This document shows positions 1 through 7,733 of a DNA stretch of 64,000 nt, in pieces (positions within the stretch are counted from its first letter, which is position 1; each line of letters begins with the position of its first letter). The notes under the pieces are model-generated. The model was not told the DNA's origin. It saw nothing but the letters and a program-made list of their open reading frames with translations, and made no database searches. This DNA is from Massilia frigida (GTDB lineage: Bacteria; Pseudomonadota; Gammaproteobacteria; Burkholderiales; Burkholderiaceae_D), in NCBI RefSeq assembly GCF_011682175.1, contig NZ_WHJG01000004.1, forward strand, positions 124,001 through 188,000, in the 5' to 3' direction. Made by a program: the position numbers and the translations under genes.

Positions 1-2339
1 CCGCGCCCGTCAAGAACACGACCTTGAACGGGTTGTACGTGTCCAACGGCAACTTTTTCACGCAGTGCGAGGCGGAAGGTTTCCGCAACATCAGCTATTT
101 CCCCGACCGTCCCGACGTGATGGCGAAATACACGGTGATGCTGCGCGCCGACAAGGCGACCTATCCGGTGCTGCTGTCGAACGGCAACCTGATCGAAGAG
201 GGCGAGCTGGGCGATGGCCGCCATTTTGCCAAGTGGGAAGACCCGTTCAAGAAGCCGTCCTACCTGTTCGCCCTGGTGGCGGCGCGCCTGGTGTGCCAGG
301 AAGAAACCTTCAAGCTGGCCGATGGCCGCTCGGCACTGTTGCAGGTGTGGGTGGAAGAGGGCAATCTCGACAAGACCGATTACGCCATGCAGTCGCTCAA
401 GAACAGCATCCGCTGGGACGAAGAGCGCTTCGGGCTCGAACTCGACCTGGACCGCTTCATGATCGTGGCGGTGGGCGACTTCAACATGGGCGCGATGGAA
501 AACAAGGGCCTGAACATCTTCAATACCAAGTTCGTGCTGGCCAATCCGCGCGTGGCCACCGACATCGACTACGCCGGCATCGAGGCGGTGGTCGGACACG
601 AGTATTTCCACAACTGGACCGGCAACCGCATCACGTGCCGCGACTGGTTCCAGCTGTCGCTGAAAGAAGGCCTGACGGTGTTTCGCGACCAGGAATTTTC
701 GGCCGATATGATCGGCACCGACAGCGGGCGCGCCGTCACCCGCATCGACCAGGTGCGCACATTGCGCCAGGCCCAGTTCCCGGAAGACGCGGGGCCGATG
801 GCGCATCCGGTGCGCCCCGACTCGTTTGTGGAGATCAATAACTTCTACACCGTCACCGTGTACGAAAAAGGCGCGGAAGTGGTGCGCATGTACCAGACCC
901 TGCTCGGGCGCGAGCTTTTCCGCAAGGGCATGGACCTGTATTTCGAGCGGCACGACGGCCAGGCCGTGACCTGCGACGATTTCCGCGCTGCGATGGCCGA
1001 CGCCGGCGGGCGCGACCTGACCCAGTTCGAGCGCTGGTACAGCCAGGCCGGTACGCCGGTGGTGCGCGCCGAAGGCCGCTACGATGCCGATGCGCAGACC
1101 TACGAGCTGACCTTGACCCAACGCTGTCCGGCCACGCCGGGGCAGGAAAACAAGCTGCCGTTTCATATTCCGGTGGCCGTGGGCCTGCTGGGCGCCGACG
1201 GGCGCGACCTGCACCTGAACGTCGATGGACTCGATGCCGTCACCGCGGTGCTGGAACTGACCGAAGCAAGCCGCACCTTCCGCTTTTCCGGCGTGAAGGA
1301 AGCGCCGACGCCATCGATCCTGCGCGACTTTTCCGCGCCCGTGGTCCTTGAATACGATTACACCGATACCGAACTGCTGCACCTGTTCAGCCATGACAGC
1401 GACCCGGTCAACCGCTGGGAAGCCGGCCAGCGCCTGGCGATGGCGCGCCTGCTCAAGCTGACGGCGGCCGTGGCCAAGGGCGATACGCTTGAACTGGACA
1501 CCACCTTCATCGAGGCGCTGCGCAAGATCCTGGCCGACGAATCGCTCGATGCCGCCTTCCGCGAACAAGCCTTGCTGCTGCCGTCGGAGAGCATGATTGC
1601 CGATCAAATGGACGTGGTCAATCCGCAAGCGATCCACCAGGCGCGCCAGTTCGTTCGGCGCACCATCGGCGGCGCGCTGCGCGCTGACCTGCGCGCCCAG
1701 TACGACGCCAACCAGACGCCGGGCGCGTACAGCCCCGATGCGCTGTCGGCGGGGCGGCGCGGCCTGAAAAACCTGGCCCTGGCTTATCTTGCGTCCACCT
1801 CCAGCGAAGACAGTATCGCGCTGGCGCAGGCGCAGTTCGACCACGCCGGCAATATGACCGACCGGGTCGCCGCGCTGGGAGCCCTGATCCATGCGGGCGC
1901 CGCTTCCGCGCAGGCGGCGCTGCAGGCTTTCTACGCCGACTTCGACAACGAGGCGCTGGTGATCGACAAGTGGTTCGCGATGCAGGCTTGCGCCCCGGCG
2001 ACCGACGTGGCCGCGGTGCGCGCGTTGATGCGCCACGCGGCCTTCAACCTCAAGAACCCGAACCGGGCGCGCAGCCTGGTATTCACTTTCTGCGTCGGCA
2101 ATCCATCGCAGTTCCACGCGGCGGACGGCAGCGGCTACGCGTTCTGGGCCGAGCAGGTGATCGCGCTCGACGCCTTGAATCCGCAGGTGGCCAGCCGCCT
2201 GGCGCGCTCGATGGACCGCTGGCGCAGGTATGCGCCGGCCTTGCAGGCGCCGATGAAGAAGGCCTTGCAAAAGGTCGCGGGCGTGAAAAAATTATCGAAC
2301 GACGTGCGCGAAGTGGTGAGCAAGGCGCTTGCCAACTGA
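1..2339 (+). CDS. pepN: Aminopeptidase N (M1 family), 5' truncated
   Basis: This is the C-terminal part of a PepN-type zinc aminopeptidase, which removes N-terminal residues from peptides in the cytoplasm. The frame is open to the left edge of the window with no start, so the gene begins outside; about 778 codons are visible of the roughly 870-890 usual for PepN. The substrate-binding GAMENKG motif lies at about nt 489 and the zinc site HEYFH at about nt 597, followed by the expected downstream Glu in [17 protein letters not shown]. The long alpha-helical C-terminal domain typical of PepN is complete to the stop at 2339. The gene is followed 43 nt later by fbp. Identity is secure; only the start is missing. 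Confidence 0.96.
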   Translation, partial: APVKNTTLNGLYVSNGNFFTQCEAEGFRNISYFPDRPDVMAKYTVMLRADKATYPVLLSNGNLIEEGELGDGRHFAKWEDPFKKPSYLFALVAARLVCQEETFKLADGRSALLQVWVEEGNLDKTDYAMQSLKNSIRWDEERFGLELDLDRFMIVAVGDFNMGAMENKGLNIFNTKFVLANPRVATDIDYAGIEAVVGHEYFHNWTGNRITCRDWFQLSLKEGLTVFRDQEFSADMIGTDSGRAVTRIDQVRTLRQAQFPEDAGPMAHPVRPDSFVEINNFYTVTVYEKGAEVVRMYQTLLGRELFRKGMDLYFERHDGQAVTCDDFRAAMADAGGRDLTQFERWYSQAGTPVVRAEGRYDADAQTYELTLTQRCPATPGQENKLPFHIPVAVGLLGADGRDLHLNVDGLDAVTAVLELTEASRTFRFSGVKEAPTPSILRDFSAPVVLEYDYTDTELLHLFSHDSDPVNRWEAGQRLAMARLLKLTAAVAKGDTLELDTTFIEALRKILADESLDAAFREQALLLPSESMIADQMDVVNPQAIHQARQFVRRTIGGALRADLRAQYDANQTPGAYSPDALSAGRRGLKNLALAYLASTSSEDSIALAQAQFDHAGNMTDRVAALGALIHAGAASAQAALQAFYADFDNEALVIDKWFAMQACAPATDVAAVRALMRHAAFNLKNPNRARSLVFTFCVGNPSQFHAADGSGYAFWAEQVIALDALNPQVASRLARSMDRWRRYAPALQAPMKKALQKVAGVKKLSNDVREVVSKALAN

Positions 2340-2382
2340 TGCTGTCGTCAGCAAAGAACGTCAACAAACCAAAGGGAAGTGA

Positions 2383-3384
2383 ATGAAACGCGTCAGTCTC
2401 ACGCAACACCTGGTCGAAGAACAACGGCTGCATAACTCCATCCCGGCCGAACTGCGCCTGCTGATCGAAGTGGTCGCGCGCGCCTGCAAGACCATCAGCC
2501 ATTCGGTCGGCAAGGGAGCGCTCGGCGATATCCTCGGCAGCGCCGACACCGAGAATATCCAGGGCGAAGTGCAGAAAAAGCTCGACGTGATCTCCAACGA
2601 GATCCTGCTCGAGGCGAACGAATGGGGCGGCCACCTGGCGGCCATGGCGTCGGAAGAGATGGAATCGATCCATCCGATCCCGAACCGCTATCCCATGGGC
2701 GAATACATGCTCCTGTTCGACCCGCTCGACGGCTCGTCGAACATCGACGTGAACGTCTCGATCGGCACCATCTTCTCGGTGCTCAAGGCGCCCGAAGGCA
2801 TGGGCACGCCGACCGAAGCGGACTTCATGCAGGCCGGTAGCATGCAGGTTGCCGCCGGCTACGCCGTGTATGGCCCGCAAACCATGCTGGTGCTCACCAC
2901 CGGCAATGGCGTGAACTGCTTCACCCTGGACCGCGAAATGGGCTCGTGGGTGCTGACCCAGCGCCACATGATGATTCCCGAGACGACCAAGGAATTCGCG
3001 ATCAATATGTCCAACGCGCGCCACTGGCATGCGCCGGTGCAGCGCTATGTCGACGAGCTGCTGGCCGGCTCGACTGGCGTGCGCGGCAAGGACTTCAATA
3101 TGCGCTGGATTGCGTCGATGGTGGCCGACGTGCACCGCATCCTGAACCGTGGCGGCATCTTCATGTATCCGGCCGATACGCGCGACACCTCGATGCCGGG
3201 CAAGCTGCGCCTGATGTACGAAGCCAACCCGATGGCGATGATCGTCGAGCAGGCCGGCGGCGCCGCGACCGACGGGCGCACGCGTATCCTCGATATCGCC
3301 CCGCACAAGCTGCATCAGCGGGTGCCGGTGTTCCTGGGATCGAAGAGCGAAGTCGAGCGCGTGAGCAGCTATCACGCCGAGTAA
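2383..3384 (+). CDS. fbp: Fructose-1,6-bisphosphatase, class I
   Basis: This cytoplasmic enzyme hydrolyses fructose 1,6-bisphosphate to fructose 6-phosphate in gluconeogenesis. The 333-residue length is normal for class I. The metal-binding motif DPLDGSS is at about residues 113-119 and the active-site signature [12 protein letters not shown] is near residue 275. The ATG is preceded by an AGGGAAG ribosome site. It follows pepN after 43 nt and may be co-transcribed with it. Nothing points to a Calvin-cycle context. Confidence 0.97.
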   Translation: MKRVSLTQHLVEEQRLHNSIPAELRLLIEVVARACKTISHSVGKGALGDILGSADTENIQGEVQKKLDVISNEILLEANEWGGHLAAMASEEMESIHPIPNRYPMGEYMLLFDPLDGSSNIDVNVSIGTIFSVLKAPEGMGTPTEADFMQAGSMQVAAGYAVYGPQTMLVLTTGNGVNCFTLDREMGSWVLTQRHMMIPETTKEFAINMSNARHWHAPVQRYVDELLAGSTGVRGKDFNMRWIASMVADVHRILNRGGIFMYPADTRDTSMPGKLRLMYEANPMAMIVEQAGGAATDGRTRILDIAPHKLHQRVPVFLGSKSEVERVSSYHAE

Positions 3385-3409
3385 AAATGGTCTTTTTCAC
3401 AAAAAAGTA

Positions 3410-3450
3410 AAAGAACGCGCATTCGCACTAGCAATTTTGCAGCGTTCTTT
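3410..3450 (+). terminator. Possible fbp terminator hairpin
   Basis: AAAGAACGC at 3410-3418 is the perfect inverted repeat of GCGTTCTTT at 3442-3450, 25 nt after the fbp stop. The loop is long (23 nt) and the T-tract is short, so termination is only plausible. It abuts a TAGAAT hexamer at 3453-3458 that could be the -10 of the tRNA promoter. Confidence 0.4.
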
Positions 3451-3468
3451 GCTAGAATACGCGTCTTC

Positions 3469-3544
3469 GCCGATTTAGCTCAGTTGGTAGAGCAGCACAT
3501 TCGTAATGTGAAGGTCGCCAGTTCGATTCCGGCAATCGGCACCA
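3469..3544 (+). tRNA. tRNA-Thr (CGT anticodon)
   Basis: The 76-nt sequence folds as a full cloverleaf: acceptor GCCGATT pairs with AATCGGC, the D-arm contains AGCTCAGTTGGTAGAGC, the anticodon loop is TTCGTAA (anticodon CGT) and the T-loop is GTTCGATTCC. CCA is encoded. It closely resembles Escherichia coli tRNA-Thr(CGU). A TAGAAT -10-like hexamer lies at 3453-3458. Confidence 0.97.
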
Positions 3545-3564
3545 AGTACATAGCAGCAAGTCAG

Positions 3565-3599
3565 AACCCGCACGCCTTACCGGCGTAGCGGGTTTTTTC
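3565..3599 (+). terminator. Rho-independent terminator after tRNA-Thr
   Basis: AACCCGC at 3565-3571 pairs with GCGGGTT at 3588-3594, with an inner ACGCC/GGCGT stem, followed by a run of T. Confidence 0.85.
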
Positions 3600-3637
3600 T
3601 CGTTCTTTTGCCGCGGCGGGTAATTCGCTGCGATGCC

Positions 3638-4222
3638 TCACCGGGGCACGAGGGCGTGAAGTGTCGGCGCGAGCTTGATCGCACTGCCGAAGGGAATCCG
3701 GAAGAACGTTTTCCCGCCTTGGGCGCGGGTGGCACTTTTCCCCGATTCAAAACTGGTGATCATGCCCGACAGTAAGGTCGCGTTGAAGGCGGCGACTCCG
3801 AAGACCGTCGCCATCGTCGCGGTGATGGCGGTGATGATGACTGTCTTCTTGAGGTCTTTCATGTCGGCTTTGATCTTGGTTCCGGTTTGCTCGATATGGG
3901 CGAAACGCACGTCCAGCCGTTTTTCAAATTCCGCGCGCCGCTCCGCCTCAAGGCGGTCGCGCTCAATTTGCTGTTGGCGGCGCTCAGCCTCGAGGCGCGC
4001 GCGCTCGGCTCGTTGTTCAGCTCGCCATTCGGCTTCCAGGCGGTCGCGTTCGGCCCGCCGCTCCGCTTCCCGTTGGTCGCGTTCGGCCATCCGGGCATCG
4101 CGCTCGTCCATGCACATGATCAGCGTTTTTACATCCATGTCGATTGCCGAGACGCGCGCTTCCGTCCAGCCTTTTTGGGCTGCCAGACGTGCTTCGATCT
4201 CTTCGCGTGATAGGCCGTTCAT
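3638..4222 (-). CDS. Coiled-coil protein with C-terminal membrane segment
   Basis: The 194-residue product has no function I recognise. Residues about 45-105 are a highly charged Glu/Arg-rich helix (repeats of the type ERDRLEAERRAE) that should form a coiled coil. It is followed by KKTVIITAITATMATVFGVA, a likely single membrane span near residue 130, and a short tail. The layout resembles small bacterial CCDC90/DUF1640-like membrane coiled-coil proteins, but no motif proves this. An overlapping plus-strand frame (3675-4235) is judged an artefact of the repetitive charged codons. It lies just outside the left repeat of the prophage. Confidence 0.7.
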   Translation of the reverse strand: MNGLSREEIEARLAAQKGWTEARVSAIDMDVKTLIMCMDERDARMAERDQREAERRAERDRLEAEWRAEQRAERARLEAERRQQQIERDRLEAERRAEFEKRLDVRFAHIEQTGTKIKADMKDLKKTVIITAITATMATVFGVAAFNATLLSGMITSFESGKSATRAQGGKTFFRIPFGSAIKLAPTLHALVPR

Positions 4223-4248
4223 TGGTCCATCATAGCGTCGCCCATGGG

Positions 4249-4281
4249 TGCGTCAAGCGCGCGCGTTTGAGGTGGCGCAAG
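4249..4281 (+). repeat. Left flanking direct repeat (candidate attL)
   Basis: TGCGTCAA, seven variable bases, then CGTTTGAGGTGGCGCAAG matches 21166-21198 without gaps at 27 of 33 positions. It sits between the host coiled-coil gene and the first phage genes. It does not overlap the tRNA-Thr gene. Confidence 0.5.
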
Positions 4282-4350
4282 CGCCGCCGGCGGGTGTCGC
4301 CAGCCCGGCTAAAGGCTGTCCATGGAGAAAAATAGTAGCGACAGGAGGTC

Positions 4351-4578
4351 TCAGCGCTGTTGCATGGACGGAAAGGTACGCGCAGCACGCGCCGCCAGCA
4401 GGTCGATACTGGCCTTGGCGCGCCGCAGCAGTTCAGGGTCGGGTTGCAAATAGCCTTCGATGGTGCTGATCTGCCCGCGAAAGTAGCCGCTATCCCATAC
4501 ATCCGGACCCGTCAGGGCATCGGCGTGCCGGATCAGACTGCGCAGGGCCATGTTTCCCCGCTCGCAGGGTTGAATCAT
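4351..4578 (-). CDS. Small phage protein of PL operon
   Basis: The 75-residue product is of unknown function and contains no recognisable domain; it is rich in charged residues and predicted soluble. Its start overlaps the stop of the upstream gene by ATGA (4575-4578), so the two are translationally coupled and expressed from the leftward promoter PL under repressor control. It occupies the distal early-left position that in lambdoid phages holds recombination or host-takeover genes. Confidence 0.65.
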   Translation of the reverse strand: MIQPCERGNMALRSLIRHADALTGPDVWDSGYFRGQISTIEGYLQPDPELLRRAKASIDLLAARAARTFPSMQQR

Positions 4579-4898
4579 GCAAACATCGCCATGGCACGGT
4601 CATGCGCGAGGCGGTCGGCGCGCGCGGACAGGTGTTCGTCCATCGCGTCGCGGATGTGCGCCGCCAGCCGCGCCAGGTCGCACAGCTCGGTCGCATTCCA
4701 CCCTCCGGGCCGGTGCAAACGGGTGCCATCATGGCCGATGAAGTCGGCGCCCTGGGGACAGGTCACTTTCACCACCTGGTTGCCGGCCATCAGGCAATCG
4801 ACCCGCGTCGCCGCCAGTTGCGTCAGCTCTTCATCGAAGCCTTCGCCGACAAACATCGTCAATTTCATACCATGCCACATTGTTTGCATTACCGTCAT
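4575..4898 (-). CDS. Phage protein, first gene of PL operon
   Basis: The 107-residue product has no recognised family. It begins about 28 nt downstream of the predicted PL start point, with GGGGAG (4907-4912, minus strand) 8 nt before the ATG. Three cysteines and a GHDGTRLH segment are present but form no clear metal site. Its position, immediately after PL/OL, is that of lambda N, but it lacks the Arg-rich N-terminal motif of N-type antiterminators, so no such role is assigned. Confidence 0.65.
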   Translation of the reverse strand: MTVMQTMWHGMKLTMFVGEGFDEELTQLAATRVDCLMAGNQVVKVTCPQGADFIGHDGTRLHRPGGWNATELCDLARLAAHIRDAMDEHLSARADRLAHDRAMAMFA

Positions 4899-4932
4899 TC
4901 AGCGCGCTCCCCATATCGTTGAGACAGGTGAT

Positions 4933-4961
4933 ATATTAGTCTTACTAATGAATATTGTCAA
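4933..4961 (-). promoter_or_regulatory. PL promoter
   Basis: On the minus strand TTGACA (4961-4956) and TAATAT (4938-4933) are separated by exactly 17 bp. Both hexamers and the spacing are identical to those of PR. The operators overlap the -10 by four bases and the -35 by two, also as at PR. Confidence 0.85.
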
Positions 4962-4974
4962 TAGTCCAACTGAT
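4935..4974. promoter_or_regulatory. Left operators OL1 and OL2
   Basis: OL1 at 4935-4949 is a perfect dyad, ATTAGT CTT ACTAAT. OL2 at 4960-4974 is AATAGT CCA ACTGAT, 10 of 12 half-site bases. The centres are 25 bp apart, the same distance as OR1 to OR2. Confidence 0.85.
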
Positions 4975-5009
4975 ATATTTCGCCAAAGTGTTGTTTGTTT
5001 GAGCATAAA

Positions 5010-5033
5010 ACAGAAACCCCGCACACGGCGGGT
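5010..5033 (-). terminator. Terminator of the repressor gene
   Basis: Read on the minus strand, CCCGC (plus 5032-5028) pairs with GCGGG (plus 5022-5018) around a five-base loop and is followed by TTTCTGTTTTATG. It lies 51 nt beyond the repressor stop codon, before the PL operon. Confidence 0.7.
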
Positions 5034-5083
5034 TGGGGTTGCGGAAACAGGCAGGGCGCTCGGGGCAGGCTTGCTTGTTGGCC

Positions 5084-5878
5084 TCAGACGCGGCCCATCA
5101 GCGTGCGCGCTTCCTGCCGCACCACGCGTCCGACGATGATGCAGTCGCCGCCGCGGCAAGCACGCCGGTGGTAGGCCGGATCCGGATTCATGGATGCCAG
5201 ATACCACTCGCGGCCGTCGCGCACGAGGCGCTTGACCACGGCTTCGCCCTCGAAATTGACGGCGTAAAACTCGTTGTTGATGGGCTTGGTATCGGCAATA
5301 TTGATGACCACCACATCGCCTTCGATCATCAGCGGCCACATGCTGTCACCCTTGACGCTGATGGCCAGCAAGCATTGCGGCACCAGGTCGTTTTCCTCGA
5401 TGAAGCGGCGCGGCAGGTCGATCGTGCTGTCGGACGGATCCTCCTGCGACGCCTCGAAGCCCATCACGCCGGCGCGCAGCGTCAGGCTGACCTTCTTGAT
5501 GGGGATGTGCTCGGCCTGCTGCGCATCGACCGTGACGCGCTTGCCGACGATGCCGAAATCATGCTCGCGCGCCTGCGCCATGGCTATCGCATCCTTGGCG
5601 GCGGCAAAGTCATCGGCATGGGACGCCAGCGTCGAGCTGAACGCCGAGATCGGCACGCCCAGCAGTTTGGAGAACTTGATGGCGACGTCGATATTCAAGG
5701 GGATCTTCCCGTTGAGATATTGGTTCAAGGCGCTCTGGCCGAACTCCAGCTGGTTGGCGGCTGCTTCCTGGGACGCCGGCAGCCCTTGGCTGCGGCGCGC
5801 GTGTTGCCACTCAATGAAGAGTTGCTTGAGCTGCGCTGCTTCCGCGAGCTCGTGTTGGTTTAGGGGGAGGGCTGGCAT
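5084..5878 (-). CDS. CI-like phage repressor with S24 autoprotease
   Basis: This 264-residue protein should bind the ATTAGTnnnACTAAT operators and keep PL and PR silent. The N-terminal part (about residues 12-90) is a lambda-repressor-type helix-turn-helix domain (EAAANQLEFGQSALNQYLNG). The C-terminal half is a LexA/CI peptidase S24 domain: self-cleavage site Ala136-Gly137 in LRAGVMG, catalytic Ser179 in GDSMWP and Lys216 in EAVVKRL. All three are present, so RecA-stimulated cleavage after DNA damage is expected. An upstream in-frame start at 5914 would lie inside the operators, so the ATG at 5878 was chosen. It is transcribed divergently from cro. Confidence 0.92.
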   Translation of the reverse strand: MPALPLNQHELAEAAQLKQLFIEWQHARRSQGLPASQEAAANQLEFGQSALNQYLNGKIPLNIDVAIKFSKLLGVPISAFSSTLASHADDFAAAKDAIAMAQAREHDFGIVGKRVTVDAQQAEHIPIKKVSLTLRAGVMGFEASQEDPSDSTIDLPRRFIEENDLVPQCLLAISVKGDSMWPLMIEGDVVVINIADTKPINNEFYAVNFEGEAVVKRLVRDGREWYLASMNPDPAYHRRACRGGDCIIVGRVVRQEARTLMGRV

Positions 5879-5890
5879 AGCTCGCACAAT

Positions 5891-5953
5891 ATAAGGAAAA
5901 CTAATAAACATCAATTAGTCCGACTGTTGACAAACATCATTAGTAGGACTAAT
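5891..5953. promoter_or_regulatory. Right operators OR3, OR2, OR1
   Basis: Three 15-bp dyads are seen: OR3 5891-5905 (ATAAGG AAA ACTAAT, 10/12), OR2 5914-5928 (ATTAGT CCG ACTGTT, 10/12) and OR1 5939-5953 (ATTAGT AGG ACTAAT, 12/12). Centres are 23 and 25 bp apart, about two helical turns plus, which would allow side-by-side cooperative binding as in lambda. OR3 lies next to the repressor start and could mediate autoregulation. Confidence 0.87.
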
Positions 5954-5955
5954 AT
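5927..5955 (+). promoter_or_regulatory. PR promoter driving a leaderless cro
   Basis: A consensus TTGACA (5927-5932), a 17-bp spacer and TAATAT (5950-5955) precede the cro ATG at 5963. Transcription should begin at about 5961-5963, so the mRNA would start at or within two bases of the start codon and have no ribosome site. Confidence 0.85.
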
Positions 5956-5962
5956 AGTGCCT

Positions 5963-6196
5963 ATGAACTCAATCGCACACATCCGGGCCCGGCTCGGCGT
6001 TACCCAAGCCGTGATGGCGAAGGGGATCAATGTTTCTCAGGGCAATGTTTCCAACTACGAGCGCGGGCAATCCATGCCGCCCGACGTGGCGGCCCGGCTG
6101 ATCCGCTACGCGGCGTCCGTGGGCTGCACGATCAGCCACAACGATGTGTATGCGTCGTCGCACGGCCGCGCGCACGGAGACGCCCGCCGGGCCTGA
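5963..6196 (+). CDS. Cro-like repressor
   Basis: The 77-residue protein has a helix-turn-helix of the YdaS/Cro type (VTQAVMAKGINVSQGNVSNYERGQ). It is divergent from the S24 repressor and is the first gene of the rightward early operon, as Cro is in lambda. It should bind the same operators and favour lytic expression. The frame is open back to a TTG at 5927, but that TTG is the -35 box of PR; the ATG at 5963 is therefore the start. Confidence 0.88.
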   Translation: MNSIAHIRARLGVTQAVMAKGINVSQGNVSNYERGQSMPPDVAARLIRYAASVGCTISHNDVYASSHGRAHGDARRA

Positions 6197-6237
6197 TCCG
6201 GCTGTTCCGTTTTACCCGGTTTCACCCCAAGCCCAGC

Positions 6238-6258
6238 GCCATCGCCAGCAGCGATGGC
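6238..6258 (+). other. Strong RNA hairpin in cro-downstream leader
   Basis: GCCATCGC (6238-6245) and GCGATGGC (6251-6258) are perfect inverted repeats around CAGCA. No T-tract follows, so this is not a standard terminator. It could be an mRNA structure, a processing site or part of an antitermination signal. Confidence 0.5.
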
Positions 6259-6310
6259 GGCTGTACCCCCACGTCCGCGCCAGTGGCGCTCACTTCATCA
6301 AGGAAAACAC

Positions 6311-6496
6311 ATGACTGTTCTACCGGAACTCAATCACGAGGCACGCCAGGTGCTCGCCATGGCATGTGCCTGGCGCGACAGCCGCAATGCCACCTTCGCC
6401 CTGCGCGGCGTCACCGCCGAGCTGATGCAGCTGCGCCACCGCCTCGATGGCGACGCCCTGGCCGACGCCATCGACAGCTACTGGAGGACAGCATGA
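6311..6496 (+). CDS. Small early phage protein
   Basis: This 61-residue, helix-rich protein has no recognised domain. The ATG at 6311 follows AAGGA at 6300-6304; the longer frame from 6254 has no ribosome site. Its stop overlaps the next start (ATGA, 6493-6496), so it belongs to the early replication operon run from PR. Confidence 0.65.
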   Translation: MTVLPELNHEARQVLAMACAWRDSRNATFALRGVTAELMQLRHRLDGDALADAIDSYWRTA

Positions 6497-6840
6497 GAGC
6501 CCTCTGGATCGATGCACTGCGCGCCAGCATCGTCAGCGCCCTGGCGGACGGCCCCACGCAAGTGATTCCGCTGGCGCAGCGGCTGGGCGTGGACGCCGAA
6601 CTGGTGCGCCAGCAATGCCTCCTGCTGTTTCGCGAAGGTGCTATCGCGCGTGATCCGCGCACCCGGCGCGCGCGCATGGTGTACAAGGCCGCCGCCAATG
6701 GGCAGGCCGCCGCCGAACACGACCCGCACCCGCTCCTGCACGTCCTGGCGGCCGAATGGAAGGGCCATCCTTTCCGCGATCCGCTGGTCGCCGCCCTGTT
6801 CGGTCCGGCGGGACAGCATACCAACCATAGCGCTATCTGA
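6493..6840 (+). CDS. Winged-helix-like early phage protein
   Basis: The 115-residue protein begins with a segment (ALADGPTQVIPLAQRLGVDAELVRQQCLLLFREGAIARD) that reads like a winged helix: helix, helix, recognition helix, then a basic wing with RTRRARMVYK. A DNA-binding role in the early region is therefore plausible, but the family is not identified. GGAGGA precedes the ATG. It is coupled to the upstream gene by ATGA and lies before the replication initiator. Confidence 0.65.
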   Translation: MRALWIDALRASIVSALADGPTQVIPLAQRLGVDAELVRQQCLLLFREGAIARDPRTRRARMVYKAAANGQAAAEHDPHPLLHVLAAEWKGHPFRDPLVAALFGPAGQHTNHSAI

Positions 6841-6881
6841 TAGCGGTTCTGAAACGCGGTCATCCGCAACGGAGGTAATCA

Positions 6882-7733
6882 ATGGCAGGAGAATGGATCA
6901 AGATGCGCACCAATCTGTGGAGCGATCCGCGCGTGTCCAGGCTGTGCGACCTGACCGGCAAGGCCGAAGCGACGGTGGTCGGCGCGCTGTACTGGCTGTG
7001 GGCCACGGCCGACGAGCATACCCGCAGCGGTCACATGCCGGGTCTGAGCATGGCTGGCATCGACCGCAAGACCGGCATCGACGGCTTTGGCGCGGCGCTG
7101 CTGGCAGTGTGCTGGATCGATGATACCGAAGGCGGCATCACCCTGCTGCGCTTCGACGAACATAACGGTTCCTCGGCCAAGAACCGCGCCACCACCGCGC
7201 GCCGCGTGGCCAGTCATGCCGCCGGCGTACGCGCCAGAACACAGGCCGGCGGCGCCGTCGCGACGGCACTGGCCGATGATGGCGGCGACGCTAACGCCGC
7301 CGCCGTTAGTGCCGCGTTAGCTAAAGAAGAGAAGAGAAGAGAAGATGTAAACAGCCTTCCCCCAACCCCGGCGGTTTCTTCAAGTCCGCTTGTTGCAACG
7401 CCGGCCAAACGGCGCGCGTCGGGTGCCGTCTCGCTCGCGGCCTACCTTGAGCAATGCAAGCTGGCCGACGACAAGCCGATCCGCGCCGACGACGCGGTGT
7501 TCGACTACGCGGCCAAGGTGGGCGTGCCGACCGACTTCCTGCGCCTGCAGTGGCTCGAATTCAAGGAGCGCTATAGCCTGGACGGCGCGAAGCAGTACAA
7601 ATCGTGGCCCACCGTGTTCGCCAAATCGGTCAGGGGCAACTGGTTCCGCCTGTGGTACATCCAGCCCGACGGCGCTTACGCCCTGACCACCAGCGGCTTG
7701 CAGGCCCGGCGCCAGCACGAGGCGGGCGCTTGA
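6882..7733 (+). CDS. Phage replication initiation protein
   Basis: The 283-residue protein has an N-terminal domain (about 1-100) beginning WIKMRTNLWSDPRVSRLCDLTG and containing VVGALYWLWATADEHT, found in replication proteins of Burkholderiales prophages. A low-complexity Ala-rich linker follows, then a C-terminal domain (about 185-275) with PTDFLRLQWLEFKERYSLDG and a Trp/Phe-rich segment, similar in style to DnaT/primosomal domains. It directly precedes and overlaps a DnaB helicase, so it most likely loads that helicase at the phage origin. GGAGG lies just upstream of the ATG. The exact family is not certain. Confidence 0.78.
   Translation: MAGEWIKMRTNLWSDPRVSRLCDLTGKAEATVVGALYWLWATADEHTRSGHMPGLSMAGIDRKTGIDGFGAALLAVCWIDDTEGGITLLRFDEHNGSSAKNRATTARRVASHAAGVRARTQAGGAVATALADDGGDANAAAVSAALAKEEKRREDVNSLPPTPAVSSSPLVATPAKRRASGAVSLAAYLEQCKLADDKPIRADDAVFDYAAKVGVPTDFLRLQWLEFKERYSLDGAKQYKSWPTVFAKSVRGNWFRLWYIQPDGAYALTTSGLQARRQHEAGA

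Noticed and set aside
2083-3375. Minus-strand 430-codon open frame
   Set aside because: It is antisense of fbp and the end of pepN.
3469-3544. tRNA-Thr as phage attachment site
   Set aside because: No copy of the tRNA 3' end is found at the right edge of the element, and a host gene lies between the tRNA and the first phage gene.
3675-4235. Plus-strand open frame opposite the coiled-coil gene
   Set aside because: It is Ser/Arg-rich antisense of Glu/Arg repeats and has no plausible domain; the minus-strand protein has a clear coiled coil and membrane span.
5879-5914. Upstream ATG start at 5914 for the S24 repressor
   Set aside because: It would place the N-terminus within OR2/OR3 and adds residues that do not fit repressor families.
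5927-5962. Upstream TTG start for the Cro-like gene
   Set aside because: That TTG is the -35 box of PR; transcription starts after it.
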